Assembly: GCF_036226505.1 (NCBI RefSeq)
Contig: NZ_CP108484.1
Span: 1,426,001-1,490,000, forward strand
From: Kitasatospora sp. NBC_01246
GTDB lineage: Bacteria > Actinomycetota > Actinomycetes > Streptomycetales > Streptomycetaceae
Direction of reading: 5' to 3'
DNA length: 64,000 nucleotides
Of this stretch, positions 56,099 to 64,000 are shown one piece after another. The translations under genes were made by a program, and so were the position numbers. Position 1 is the stretch's first letter. Each line of letters starts with the position of its first letter. A model generated the notes under the pieces. The model was not told the origin of the DNA and made no database searches. It was given only the letters and a program-made list of their open reading frames with translations.

Positions 56099-56359
56099 TC
56101 AGTCGCGCTCGGCGTGCGACGCCGCGGGGACGTCCGCCGCCCGCTGGTCGACCCAGTGGGCGAGTTCGGAGAGCACCGGGCGCTCGATGAGGTCCCGAAG
56201 ATTGATCTCGATGAGCCAGGTCCGCCGAATGTGGCCGACGGCCTTGGCCATCAGCAGGGAGTCACCGCCGATGGCGAAGAAGTCGTCCTCGCGACCCACT
56301 TCGGATATTCCCAGTACGGTACGCCAGATCTCTGCCAGCCTGGCTTCGGTCGGATTCAA
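56099..56359 (-). CDS. Free-standing peptidyl carrier protein (86 aa)
   Basis: Carrier domain with the standard motif DDFFAIGGDSLLMAKAV; the Ser in GGDSL receives phosphopantetheine. It is the first gene of the leftward operon and is separated by 98 bp from the radical SAM gene. The TTG at 56359 is taken as start because AAAAGGGAC precedes it by 4 nt and the domain begins right after it. The Asp before the Ser is conventional, unlike the Tyr in the second carrier of the operon, so the two probably serve different partners. Confidence 0.88.
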   Translation of the reverse strand: MNPTEARLAEIWRTVLGISEVGREDDFFAIGGDSLLMAKAVGHIRRTWLIEINLRDLIERPVLSELAHWVDQRAADVPAASHAERD

Positions 56360-56482
56360 GGTGTCCCTTTTCGCCGGAAGTCTCGCTGTCCACGGGCGGT
56401 CCGAGGGAACGCCTTGCCATGACCCTGTGTGGCACCAGGGGAAACCGCCCTGAGCGGTGCGACCTGCCGGAGTGCGGCGGAT

Positions 56483-56499
56483 ATGTCCATACCGGACAT
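56483..56499. promoter_or_regulatory. 17-bp palindrome, candidate operator
   Basis: ATGTCC and GGACAT flank ATACC; perfect 6-bp arms with a 5-nt centre, 124 bp upstream of the carrier gene start. Confidence 0.4.
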
Positions 56500-56642
56500 G
56501 AGCCGTGAACCCCCGCAACGCGCGCGTTCTCCTGAGCGGCAGTCGGCCGTGCGACAGCTGGAAACGCACCAATATGTTGCTCCGGTGATCAGAGTCCCCG
56601 GTCTTCACTTCGGTGTCAAGAGACGCCCACGGAGCAGAAATT

Positions 56643-56659
56643 GCCAGTTCTGTACTGGC
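56643..56659. promoter_or_regulatory. 17-bp palindrome, candidate operator
   Basis: GCCAGT and ACTGGC flank TCTGT; same 6-5-6 layout as the palindrome 160 bp to the left. It lies in a locally A/T-richer stretch that looks promoter-like. Confidence 0.45.
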
Positions 56660-57050
56660 GTACAAGTCCGGCGGCCGCCGAGATCGATACGGATTCGCCG
56701 CGATTCGGTGGTCCGCCGGGATCCGGGGCAGCGGCGGCAGTTCCGCTCACGATTCGTCGCGGACGTGGTTTCGTGGCTGGTGACGGGCCTTTCCGGTGGA
56801 GCGCCGGCGCCGCCGCCGACCGGTCCGGAGCAGAACGCGTCCGCGCTCGCGGACGGGCGCCGGCCGGACGACGGCGCATCGGAGGTCATGAGTTCCGGAC
56901 AGGTCGGCGCCATGGGCCGGGCGGGTCCGGCCGCGCCGCCGGCGCGGCCTTCCCGTCGTCGGCTTCCCCCACCGCGGGGACGCCGGGCGGTTGTTGCGAC
57001 TGTTGTCGCAAGGATTCACCCGGCCCCCCACCGGGCTCGATATTGTCCGC

Positions 57051-58298
57051 GTGACAGATACCGTGACATCAGTTCCAACCCCGACGAAACGCCTCCTGAA
57101 GGGCCGGTTCGGCTGGTTCTTCGTGGGCCGGACCGTCGACCTGGCCGGCTCGTCCATGACCACCGTCGCGCTCGCCCTCTCCGTGCTCCAGGCATCCGGC
57201 AGGGCGGCCGATCTGGGCATCGTCCTGGCCGCCAACATGATCCCCACTCTCGTGCTCCTGCTCCTGGGCGGCGCGGTCGCCGACCGGGTGAGCCGGCGGA
57301 CCGTGCTCCTCCTGTCCAACCTCTGCACCGCGGCCGTGATGACCACGATGGCCGTCCTGCTGATCACGGATCGCTACCACCTCGTCGCGTTCGTCGGCCT
57401 CGCCCTCGTCGGCGGCGTCGTGAACGCGTTCTCGCAGCCCGCGCTCCGCGGCATCGTGCCCGAACTCGTCGAGCGGCAGGACCTCCAGCGCGCCAACGCC
57501 CTCCTGGCCAGCAGCCAGAACACCGTGCGCATCATCGGTCCCATGATCGCCAGCGTCCTGGTGGCCACGGTCGGCGGCGGGTGGGCCCTCGCGGCCGATG
57601 CGGCCTCCTACCTCCTCGCCGCCGCGGCCTTCACGCGCATCCCGGCAGAGAGCCGGCCGCCCGCGGCGCGCGAGCCGCTCTGGCACGACCTCCTCGACGG
57701 CTGGGCCACCTTCCGGTCGATGCGCTGGGTGGTGATCATGACCATCTCGTTCGCCCTGGTCAACGCCGCCAACGTCGGGCCGTGGAACGTGCTGGGGGCG
57801 CAGGTGGTGTCGGGGAACGACGGCGCCATGGGCTGGGGCACCGTGCAGACCGTACGCGCGATCGGGCTCCTGGTGATGAGTGTCGTGGCCGTCAAGGTGG
57901 TCCTGCGCCGGCCGCTGCGTGACGGCGCGGTCTGGGGGACCCTGGCGGGCTTACCACTGCTGGCGGTCGGTCTGACCGGGAACGCGTGGATCGTGTCGGC
58001 GGCCGCCTTCGTCGGGGGGCTCGGCCTCACCGTGGCGTCCATCGGCTGGGAGACGACGCTCCAGGCCGCCGTCCCCGCGGAGTCGTTGTCGCGGGTCGCG
58101 GCCTACGACGAGTTGCTGTCCTTCGTGGCGATCCCGCTCTCGCAGCTCGCCGTGGGGCCGCTCGCCGCGGCGTACGGGGCGCGCGAGGTCGTACTCGCCT
58201 GCGGAGTCGCCTACATCGCCCTGTGCCTGCTGCCGCTGCTGAGCCGGGAAGTCCGCGCCATGCGGGCGGAGGGACAGCCGGCGACGCCGGCCTCGTAG
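57051..58298 (+). CDS. MFS transporter, probable product exporter (415 aa)
   Basis: Integral membrane protein with about twelve hydrophobic segments and the MFS loop motif GGAVADRVSRRTVLL after helix 2. It resembles the EntS/MFS_3 type of exporters found beside NRPS clusters. Probably expels the halogenated peptide product or gives self-protection. Codon 301 is TTA (57951-57953), suggesting bldA-dependent expression. Divergent from the halogenase operon and convergent with the PhyH gene, with a hairpin between. The GTG at 57051 lacks a clear ribosome site; a GTG at 57063 is an alternative. Confidence 0.9.
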   Translation: MTDTVTSVPTPTKRLLKGRFGWFFVGRTVDLAGSSMTTVALALSVLQASGRAADLGIVLAANMIPTLVLLLLGGAVADRVSRRTVLLLSNLCTAAVMTTMAVLLITDRYHLVAFVGLALVGGVVNAFSQPALRGIVPELVERQDLQRANALLASSQNTVRIIGPMIASVLVATVGGGWALAADAASYLLAAAAFTRIPAESRPPAAREPLWHDLLDGWATFRSMRWVVIMTISFALVNAANVGPWNVLGAQVVSGNDGAMGWGTVQTVRAIGLLVMSVVAVKVVLRRPLRDGAVWGTLAGLPLLAVGLTGNAWIVSAAAFVGGLGLTVASIGWETTLQAAVPAESLSRVAAYDELLSFVAIPLSQLAVGPLAAAYGAREVVLACGVAYIALCLLPLLSREVRAMRAEGQPATPAS

Positions 58299-58342
58299 CG
58301 CCCCGGACCCACGGGGGCGAGCGGCCCGATCACCCGTCAACC

Positions 58343-58378
58343 GCCCTCCTGCGCGCGGACATCGACCCGCAGGAGGGC
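58343..58378. terminator. Hairpin between MFS and PhyH genes
   Basis: GCCCTCCTGCG pairs with CGCAGGAGGGC across 14 nt. It is located between two convergent genes. Confidence 0.75.
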
Positions 58379-58451
58379 GCCCGGGCGGTCCGGGGAGGAT
58401 CCGGCGCCGCCGGACACCGCCTCGACCGACTCCTGTGCCACAGAGTCGGGT

Positions 58452-59357
58452 TCACCGCTTGACGGTGCCTTCGTGGAGCCGTTCGATCATCCGGTGGGTG
58501 GCGTCGAGCGGCGTCTCCGGATCGGCGGCCTCGTCGGAGTTCCTGGCGTTGCGGGCCGCGATCTCCTCGCCCCAGCTCTCCATGCCCGCGAACGGGATCG
58601 TCTCCTCCGGAACATAGGAGGGATACCGCCGGTAGCTGTTGATTCCGGCGACGGGCTCGCCCCGCACCAGGAGCGGATTCAGATAGAGGCCGTCGCTGGT
58701 GATCCTGGTGGTCGCCGGAATGTATCCGATGTCCAGCCCGCAGCGGCGGCGCGGCGAGGTGTTCGGCCCCGAGCAGTGCAGGATGTTCGGGTGGTGGATC
58801 TCGACGTCGCCCGGGTCGAGTTCGATGTCGACGACACCGTTGCGCTCCGACCACTCCCGCACCAGCTCCTCCTCGGAGACCGAGAACAGCATGTTCGGCG
58901 AGTCGACCGAGCGGACCGGCGCGTGGAGCGGCATGCGATGGCTGCCGGGGATGACCCGCAGACAGCCGTTCTCGGTGGTGCACCGGTCGACGGCCAGCCA
59001 GACGGTGAGTGCGCGCATCGGGTCGAGGTTCCAGTAGGAACCGTCCTGGTGCCAGAGCACCGGCTGGCCGTCCTGGGGGGGCTTGCAGATGTAGTGCGCC
59101 GTGAAGCACGCGACGTCCGGGCCGAGGAAGAATTCGGCGATATCCACCAGCCGGGGGTCGGAGACGAGTCTCACCCAGAATGCGTCATTGCGTATCAGCG
59201 GATGGTGGAGATGTTCCGGGCGGAGGTCCGGATAGCGATCGGTGAGCCAGCCGACATGGGCCCTGATCTCCTCCAGTAAATCCTTCGGAATGACGTCGCG
59301 GATAATGCTGAAGCCCTGCTCCTCGTACTCCGCGCGGACGCTCTCTGGGACGTTCAA
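58452..59357 (-). CDS. PhyH-family Fe(II)/2-oxoglutarate hydroxylase (301 aa)
   Basis: Phytanoyl-CoA dioxygenase family enzyme with a complete facial triad: His103 and Asp105 in LWHQDGSYW, and His194 in HHPNILHCSGPN. An Arg in SPRRRCGL probably binds 2-oxoglutarate. In contrast to the nearby halogenase (HQA), it retains the carboxylate, so hydroxylation or desaturation is predicted. Substrate may be a free or carrier-bound amino acid of the same pathway. The TTG start has AGGGGG 6 nt upstream. Codon 27 is TTA. Divergent from the NRPS gene across 752 bp. Confidence 0.92.
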   Translation of the reverse strand: MNVPESVRAEYEEQGFSIIRDVIPKDLLEEIRAHVGWLTDRYPDLRPEHLHHPLIRNDAFWVRLVSDPRLVDIAEFFLGPDVACFTAHYICKPPQDGQPVLWHQDGSYWNLDPMRALTVWLAVDRCTTENGCLRVIPGSHRMPLHAPVRSVDSPNMLFSVSEEELVREWSERNGVVDIELDPGDVEIHHPNILHCSGPNTSPRRRCGLDIGYIPATTRITSDGLYLNPLLVRGEPVAGINSYRRYPSYVPEETIPFAGMESWGEEIAARNARNSDEAADPETPLDATHRMIERLHEGTVKR

Positions 59358-60109
59358 TGCGACCCCCTAATCGCGACTTCCGTGGCCGCGCCAGTCTCGC
59401 ACCAAGCCAGGGCGTGTACAAGCTCCCGACGGGTCCGGGCTGCCGGCAGAGCGCTTCCGGGCTTTCGCTTCGGGGTGACGCCACGGCACGGCCGGGGCAT
59501 TCGCCGGGCCCGGCGATGAGGTTGTCGATCAACGTCGGGCCGATTATGGATCTTCTTGGGCCGGGGGGCCGGTGACTACGGCGGGAGTTCGGGTGGTCCC
59601 GCCGGCGGGGCCACCCGGCCCGTTCGCCGGGCCATCCACGCGCGCTCCGTCAATTTGTCATGGTGCGAGGCCAGTTGGGCGGGAGTGTGACCGCGGCCGC
59701 GGGACGGTCATCGCGGCGGGATCGTGCCTGGTGACCGTAGCAGTGGGGGGCGTATCACCATGTGTTGGCGGGTCCGAGGGGGGGATGTGAGAACGGATGC
59801 CGGTCGACAACGAATCTCGGCCAGTATGAGGCCGGACAAGTCCCGTTCGCCTTCGCCCTTTCGTGTTCCTGACCGGCCAGCACGGCGGGGAGCGCGTGGC
59901 GGGCGTGACTGCGGTGACAGCCCGGAACTCGAGCAAAGCCGCTGGCACCAGGCTGGTGGAGTGTTCCGTGTGTTCTCCTGACCGGAATCATTCGTCGACC
60001 ACTCGAACCGATCGTCGTCGTGTGCGACTCTCCAACGGTGGGCGATCCGCCCGGTGGGGACACGGGGAACCGCTGACGGTGTCCGAGAACGCACCGAAGA
60101 GGAGCAGTA
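59358..60109. other. 752-bp divergent intergenic region with a 26-bp hairpin
   Basis: No convincing gene. At 59591-59616 GGGTGGTCCCGCC is followed directly by GGCGGGGCCACCC, a 13-bp inverted repeat with one G-T pair and no loop, which could be an operator or an RNA structure. The rest shows nothing I can assign; the NRPS leader to its TTG start is in the right 100 bp. Confidence 0.5.
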
Positions 60110-63100
60110 TTGAACGACATCGCGCCGTTGGCCGAGCCGGAGCAGTCAGGACCCCTGCGACGGCCGGATCCGCTGCCGGTCTCCTCCGGCCAGTTCCGCC
60201 TCTGGTTCCTCGACCGGGTGCACGGCACCACGTCGACCCACCAGATCCCGCTCGTCCTGCGGCTCCACGGCGCACTGGACCGGGCCGCGCTCGAAGCGGC
60301 ACTGACCGACGTCGTCCTGCGTCACGAGAGCCTGCGCACCGTGATCGTGCCCGTGGCGGGGGTGCCGGTCCAACGCGTGCTTCCGGACGCCCGCCCGGTT
60401 CTCGACACCCGCACCGTCGCACCCTCCGCCCTGGAGCGGGAGGTCGCCGCCGCCGCGGCGCACACCTTCGACCTCGCGACGGAGATACCCGTCCGCGCCG
60501 GCCTGTTCCGGATCGCCGCGGACGACCACGTCCTGGTGCTGTCACTGCACCGCACGGCCTGCGACGGCGGGTCGATGGCCCCGCTCGGCCGCGATCTCAC
60601 CCTGGCGTACGAGGCACGGTGCCGGGGCACCGCCCCCGACTGGGCGAAGCCGCCCGTGCAGTACGCCGACCACGTGCTGCGGCAACTGCGGCGCCTCGGT
60701 GACGCGTCGGATCCGCACAGCCTCGCGGCGCGGCAACTGGCCTTCTGGCGGGAGACGTTGTCAGGGCTGGGCGGCGAGATCGGGCTGCCGTTCGACCGCC
60801 CGCGTCCGGCGACGCCGAGTCGCGGCGAGGGCTCGGTGCGCTTCGAGGTCTCCCCCGAGGAGCACGCACGGCTGGTCGAGCTGTCGCACCGTACCGGGAC
60901 GACGATGTTCATGATCGTCCAGGCCGCGCTGGCCGTGCTCCTCAGCCGGCTCACCGGCGACGTGGACGTGCCGATCGGCACGCTCACCCCGGGGCGCTCC
61001 GACGAGGCGTCGGAAGACGTCGTCGGACTCGTGGCGAACACGGTCGTGCTGCGCACCGGTCTCGCGGGAAACCCCACCTTCGCGGAGCTGCTCGACCGGG
61101 TTCGCGAGGTCGACCTGGCCGCCTTCGCGCACCAGGACGTGCCGTTCGAGCACGTCGTGCGGGCCGTCGATCCGGCACGGGTCCGGGGCCGGAACCCGCT
61201 GTGCCAGGTCCTCGTGACCGCCGGAGCCCGCGCGGTCGAATGGCGGCCGGCCGGGCTGCGCACGACCGCGGACGTGCCCGACCTCGGAGCGCCCGGGTTC
61301 GGAGCGTCCGGGTTCGACCTGCACCTGAACGTCGACGCGCGCCACGGGCCGGACGGGACGGCGGCAGGCCTCGTCTGCGACCTGCGGTTCGACACCGACC
61401 TGTTCGACCGCGCGAGCGCCCGGACGATCGCGGCCCGGCTGGTCCGCGTGCTCACGGCCATGGCGGCCGACGCCGACCGGACCATCGGCGCCGTCACCAT
61501 CCTCTCCGCGACCGAGCTCTCGAACGTCCTCACCGCCTGGAACGACACGGCGAGGGACGTGGCGCAGAGCGCGCTGCCCGAACTGCTGGAGGTGCGGGCC
61601 GCCGCGACCCCGGACGCGGTGGCGGTGCGGTGCGGGGATTCGGCACTGACCTACGGCGAGCTGAACGCGCGGGCGAACCGGGTCGCCCGTCACCTGGCCG
61701 GCCGCGGCATCGGGCCGGAGTCGGTCGTCGCGTTGTCGATGGCCCGGTCCGTGGACCTGATCGTCGCGGTGTGGGGCACGCTGAAGGCCGGCGCGGCCTA
61801 CTGTCCCGTCGATCCGGAGTACCCGCCGGAGCGGGTGGCGTTCATGCTCAAGGACAGCGATCCCCAACTCGTGCTGACCGGACCGGTCGACGAGCAGGGC
61901 ATGGCGGACGGCAACCTGACGGACGCGGACCGGGTCACGCCGTTGCTGCCGGCCCACCCCTGCTACATGATCTACACCTCGGGGTCGACCGGGCTGCCGA
62001 AGGCGGTGGTGATGCCCGGCTCCGCCCTGGTGAACCTCATCAGGTGGTACGAGCGGGTGTCCGCGACGTCGGACGGCGCGGCCACCCACCGGGTCGCCAA
62101 CTTCTCGTCGATCAGCTTCGACGTGGCGCTGGTGGAGATCCTGATCGCCACGGTGCGCGGCGGCTGCGTCGAGCTCCCGGACGAGGAGACCCGCCGGGAC
62201 CTCGACAAGCTGGTGACGTGGCTGGAGAAGAGCGAGGTCGACGAGGTCTTCGTGCCCAACCTCGTCCTCGCCGCGATCGTCGACATCAGTCAGGCCGCCG
62301 GGACCGAACTGCCCCGGTTGCGGCACGTGATCCAGGGCGGTGAGAGCCTGGCGCTGACCCCCGAACTGGCGGCGTTCCACCGCGCCGTGCCGGACCGCCG
62401 GCTGGCCAACTACTACGGCCCCACCGAAACCCATGTGGCCACCTCGTTCGCCCTGCCCGCCGATCCCGGCGACTGGCCGGAGGAGGCGCCGATCGGCCGA
62501 CCGGTCGACAACATGCGGACCTACGTCCTCGACCGGTGGCTCCAGCCGGTACCGCCGGGCGTCGCCGGCGAGTTGTACATCGCGGGGGTGCAGCTGGCCC
62601 GCGGGTACCTCAACCGGCCCGGCCTCACCGCCGACCGGTACGTCGCCGATCCCTTCGGCCCGCCGGGCAGCCGGATGTACCGGACCGGAGACGTGGTGCG
62701 CTGGCGCGCCGACGGGCAGCTCGTGTTCATGGGCCGGGTGGACGACCAGCTGAAGGTCCGGGGCTTCCGCATCGAGCTCGGCGAGATCGAGGCCGTGCTG
62801 CGCGGTCACGATGAGGTGGTCCAGGTCGCCGTGCTCGCGGTCAACAAGCACACCCCGGCCACCCGCCTGGTCGCCTACGTCGTGCCCGCGACCGAGGCGC
62901 TGACGCCGACCGCCCTGCGCCGACACGCGGCCGAGTCGCTGCCGCTCCACATGGTGCCCACCGGATTCCGGATGGTCGAGGCCCTGCCGTTGACTCCCAA
63001 CGGGAAGCTCGACCGGAAGGCGCTGCCGGCGCTGACCGAGGAGTCCGCCGGCCGGCCGCCGGCCGAAGGGGTGGAGCAGACCGTCTGCGACGTGTTCGCC

Positions 63101-63286
63101 GAGGTGCTGGGAGTGCCGGTGGCCGACGTCCACCAGAACTTCTTCGCACGGGGCGGCCATTCACTCGGCATGGTACGGGTCGCGCACGACATTCACGGGC
63201 GGCTCGGTGTCGACCTGCCGCTCCGTGACGTGTTCGAGCACCCGACGCCTGCCGGACTTGTGCAACTGCTCGCCGAACGGGGGTGA
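60110..63286 (+). CDS. Nonribosomal peptide synthetase, C-A-T module (1058 aa)
   Basis: One-module NRPS. C domain about 20-450, A domain about 485-890, T domain about 980-1050 with Ser1018 in GGHSLGM. The C-domain core reads HRTACDG at residues 147-153 instead of HHxxxDG: the second, catalytic His is Arg. It may be inactive or unconventional, so the protein could act mainly as an A-T loader. A-domain motifs [23 protein letters not shown] and NGKLDRK are intact. Aligned to GrsA, the pocket residues read D-V-V-F-I-G-Y-V-A-K, a hydrophobic pocket I cannot assign with confidence. The TTG start has GAGGAG 5 nt upstream. No thioesterase or epimerase in this protein. Probably loads the amino acid for the pathway's carrier proteins or extends the chain. 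Confidence 0.95.
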   Translation: MNDIAPLAEPEQSGPLRRPDPLPVSSGQFRLWFLDRVHGTTSTHQIPLVLRLHGALDRAALEAALTDVVLRHESLRTVIVPVAGVPVQRVLPDARPVLDTRTVAPSALEREVAAAAAHTFDLATEIPVRAGLFRIAADDHVLVLSLHRTACDGGSMAPLGRDLTLAYEARCRGTAPDWAKPPVQYADHVLRQLRRLGDASDPHSLAARQLAFWRETLSGLGGEIGLPFDRPRPATPSRGEGSVRFEVSPEEHARLVELSHRTGTTMFMIVQAALAVLLSRLTGDVDVPIGTLTPGRSDEASEDVVGLVANTVVLRTGLAGNPTFAELLDRVREVDLAAFAHQDVPFEHVVRAVDPARVRGRNPLCQVLVTAGARAVEWRPAGLRTTADVPDLGAPGFGASGFDLHLNVDARHGPDGTAAGLVCDLRFDTDLFDRASARTIAARLVRVLTAMAADADRTIGAVTILSATELSNVLTAWNDTARDVAQSALPELLEVRAAATPDAVAVRCGDSALTYGELNARANRVARHLAGRGIGPESVVALSMARSVDLIVAVWGTLKAGAAYCPVDPEYPPERVAFMLKDSDPQLVLTGPVDEQGMADGNLTDADRVTPLLPAHPCYMIYTSGSTGLPKAVVMPGSALVNLIRWYERVSATSDGAATHRVANFSSISFDVALVEILIATVRGGCVELPDEETRRDLDKLVTWLEKSEVDEVFVPNLVLAAIVDISQAAGTELPRLRHVIQGGESLALTPELAAFHRAVPDRRLANYYGPTETHVATSFALPADPGDWPEEAPIGRPVDNMRTYVLDRWLQPVPPGVAGELYIAGVQLARGYLNRPGLTADRYVADPFGPPGSRMYRTGDVVRWRADGQLVFMGRVDDQLKVRGFRIELGEIEAVLRGHDEVVQVAVLAVNKHTPATRLVAYVVPATEALTPTALRRHAAESLPLHMVPTGFRMVEALPLTPNGKLDRKALPALTEESAGRPPAEGVEQTVCDVFAEVLGVPVADVHQNFFARGGHSLGMVRVAHDIHGRLGVDLPLRDVFEHPTPAGLVQLLAERG

Positions 63287-63434
63287 CGTCCATGTCCTAC
63301 AACCACTGAGACACCGCGGCGCTCGGTGCGGACCTGCCACGCGGGGCCGCGTCCGAGCACCCGACACCTGCCCGGCTCGTGCCACTGCTCGCGGAACGGG
63401 GGTGACGTCCATGTCCTACAACCACTGAGACACG
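63225..63434 (+). repeat. Tandem duplication (119-bp period) of the NRPS 3' end
   Basis: The last codons of the NRPS gene and 25 bp beyond recur 119 bp later with about 90% identity, including GAGCACCCGACRCCTGCC-like sequence and an identical GGGGGTGACGTCCATGTCC block. Each copy ends with a five-codon open frame Met-Ser-Tyr-Asn-His-stop (63292-63309 and 63411-63428) preceded by a GGGGGTGA ribosome-like site. The second copy is outside any gene. Confidence 0.85.
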
Positions 63435-63585
63435 GCGGAGGACCGGTGAGCTACGCCCGGTCCCCGGGTCGAGTGATCCCGCAGTGAGAACAAGGAATTC
63501 GTGAAAGACACCGGACGCACGCCGCCCCGCGTCGAACGCGCGGCGGCGTGCGTTCTCCACCCCGATGACACGAAGGCGGAGCCTG

Positions 63586-64000
63586 GTGACCCCCACCCCG
63601 ACCTACGATCCGCTGTCCCCGGCCATGCTCAGGGATCCCTATCCGACCTACACCAGGATGCTTGAGGAGCAGCCCGTCCACTGGCATGCCGGCATGCGCG
63701 CGTGGGTGGTCGTCCGGCACGCGGACTGCGTGCGCGTGCTCCGCGAGCACGCGACCTTCGCGCGGGACCCCAGCCGGGTCGGGGAGAAGATCCCGGACTT
63801 CCGCCAGAACGTGCAGATGATGGACCCGCCGGAGCAGAACCCGCTGCGCCAGCTCCTGGTGAGCGCGATGCGCTCGCAGGACAAGGACCGGCTGTTCCGC
63901 GAGGCGGTCGACTTCGTGCGCGGGCGACTGGCCGCCCAGCGGCCGGGCGAGCCGTTCGACCTGATGGCGGACGTGTCCGCGCCCTTCGCCCTGCACATCT
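63586..64000 (+). CDS. Cytochrome P450, N-terminal 138 codons (partial)
   Basis: Start of a bacterial class I P450: the proline-rich N-terminus, DPYPTYTRMLEEQPVHWHAG, the B-helix region WVVVRHADCVRVLREHATFA, and MDPPEQNPLRQLLVSAM. In most bacterial P450s the latter motif is DPPEHxxxR; here His is replaced by Gln-Asn. Heme-binding Cys and I-helix are outside the window. GTG at 63586 has GGAG 6 nt upstream; ATG at 63565 is in frame. It follows the NRPS by 299 bp and probably oxidises the tethered amino acid or peptide. Confidence 0.9.
   Translation, partial: MTPTPTYDPLSPAMLRDPYPTYTRMLEEQPVHWHAGMRAWVVVRHADCVRVLREHATFARDPSRVGEKIPDFRQNVQMMDPPEQNPLRQLLVSAMRSQDKDRLFREAVDFVRGRLAAQRPGEPFDLMADVSAPFALHI

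Larger units (their letters stand above)
56360..57050. other. 691-bp divergent intergenic region
   Basis: No supported gene. It separates the leftward carrier/radical SAM/halogenase operon from the rightward MFS gene, so it should contain two promoters. Two 17-bp perfect palindromes with the same 6-5-6 layout are found at 56483-56499 and 56643-56659. No transcription factor gene adjoins it. Confidence 0.6.

Noticed and set aside
59572..59790. 72-codon open frame in the NRPS/PhyH spacer
   Set aside because: No ribosome site, spans the inverted repeat, composition typical of random GC-rich frames.
63287..63585. MbtH-like gene expected near an NRPS
   Set aside because: No open frame with the MbtH pattern exists here; only the duplicated five-codon frame was found.

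Overview
High-GC actinomycete DNA, most likely Streptomyces or a close relative such as Kitasatospora. The evidence is strongly C/G-ending codons, frequent GTG and TTG starts, SARP, LAL-type LuxR and ROK regulators, rare TTA (bldA-type) codons in a regulator and in biosynthetic genes, and modular biosynthetic enzymes at both ends. I saw no rRNA, tRNA or CRISPR array.

Region 1 (1-28.6 kb) is one end of a type I polyketide cluster. A leftward PKS carries a KSQ loading module plus two extension modules (KS-AT-DH-KR-ACP and KS-AT-DH-ER-KR-ACP). It is followed by the first 348 codons of the next PKS, joined through matching docking segments. Around it lie a quinone oxidoreductase with its own TetR regulator and palindromic operator, an SDR, a CerJ/DpsC-type KAS III acyltransferase (Cys-His-Asp), a LuxR regulator, two SARPs (one a 1094-aa AfsR-like protein), a Tat-exported bicovalent-FAD oxidase and a small EthD-like protein. 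Three promoters (PKS, KAS III, FAD oxidase) share an AGGGG direct repeat with 11-bp pitch, placed 29-30 nt before a near-identical -10 box. They look like one regulon.

Region 2 (28.6-38.3 kb) is a mostly leftward membrane-linked sugar or lipid locus: methyltransferase, a fusion of glycosyltransferase family 2 with an endonuclease/exonuclease/phosphatase (EEP) domain, a UbiA prenyltransferase of the DPPR-synthase type, a nucleotide-sugar-type epimerase, a class III aminotransferase, a YbhN-type flippase, and a second GT2 and EEP pair that here are separate genes. Region 3 (38.3-46.3 kb) is ordinary chromosomal content: lipoprotein, Eis-type acetyltransferase, aldo/keto reductase, GNAT, methyltransferase, ROK, GntR and exodeoxyribonuclease III.

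Region 4 (46.3-51.6 kb) is a 5.3-kb insertion flanked by 150-bp direct repeats of the 3' end of the exodeoxyribonuclease gene. It holds an orphan gene, a decayed IS256-type transposase and a 1213-aa WGR/DUF4132 protein.

Region 5 (52.7-64 kb, running off the right edge) is a compact NRPS-type cluster and the most novel part of the window. It has a SyrB2-like non-heme iron halogenase (His-Gln-Ala in place of His-x-Asp), two free-standing carrier proteins, a B12-binding-type radical SAM enzyme, an MFS exporter, a PhyH hydroxylase (intact His-Gln-Asp), a C-A-T NRPS whose C domain has lost its catalytic His, and the start of a P450. The likely logic is loading of an amino acid on a carrier, radical halogenation and further radical/B12 or oxygenase tailoring while tethered, then export.
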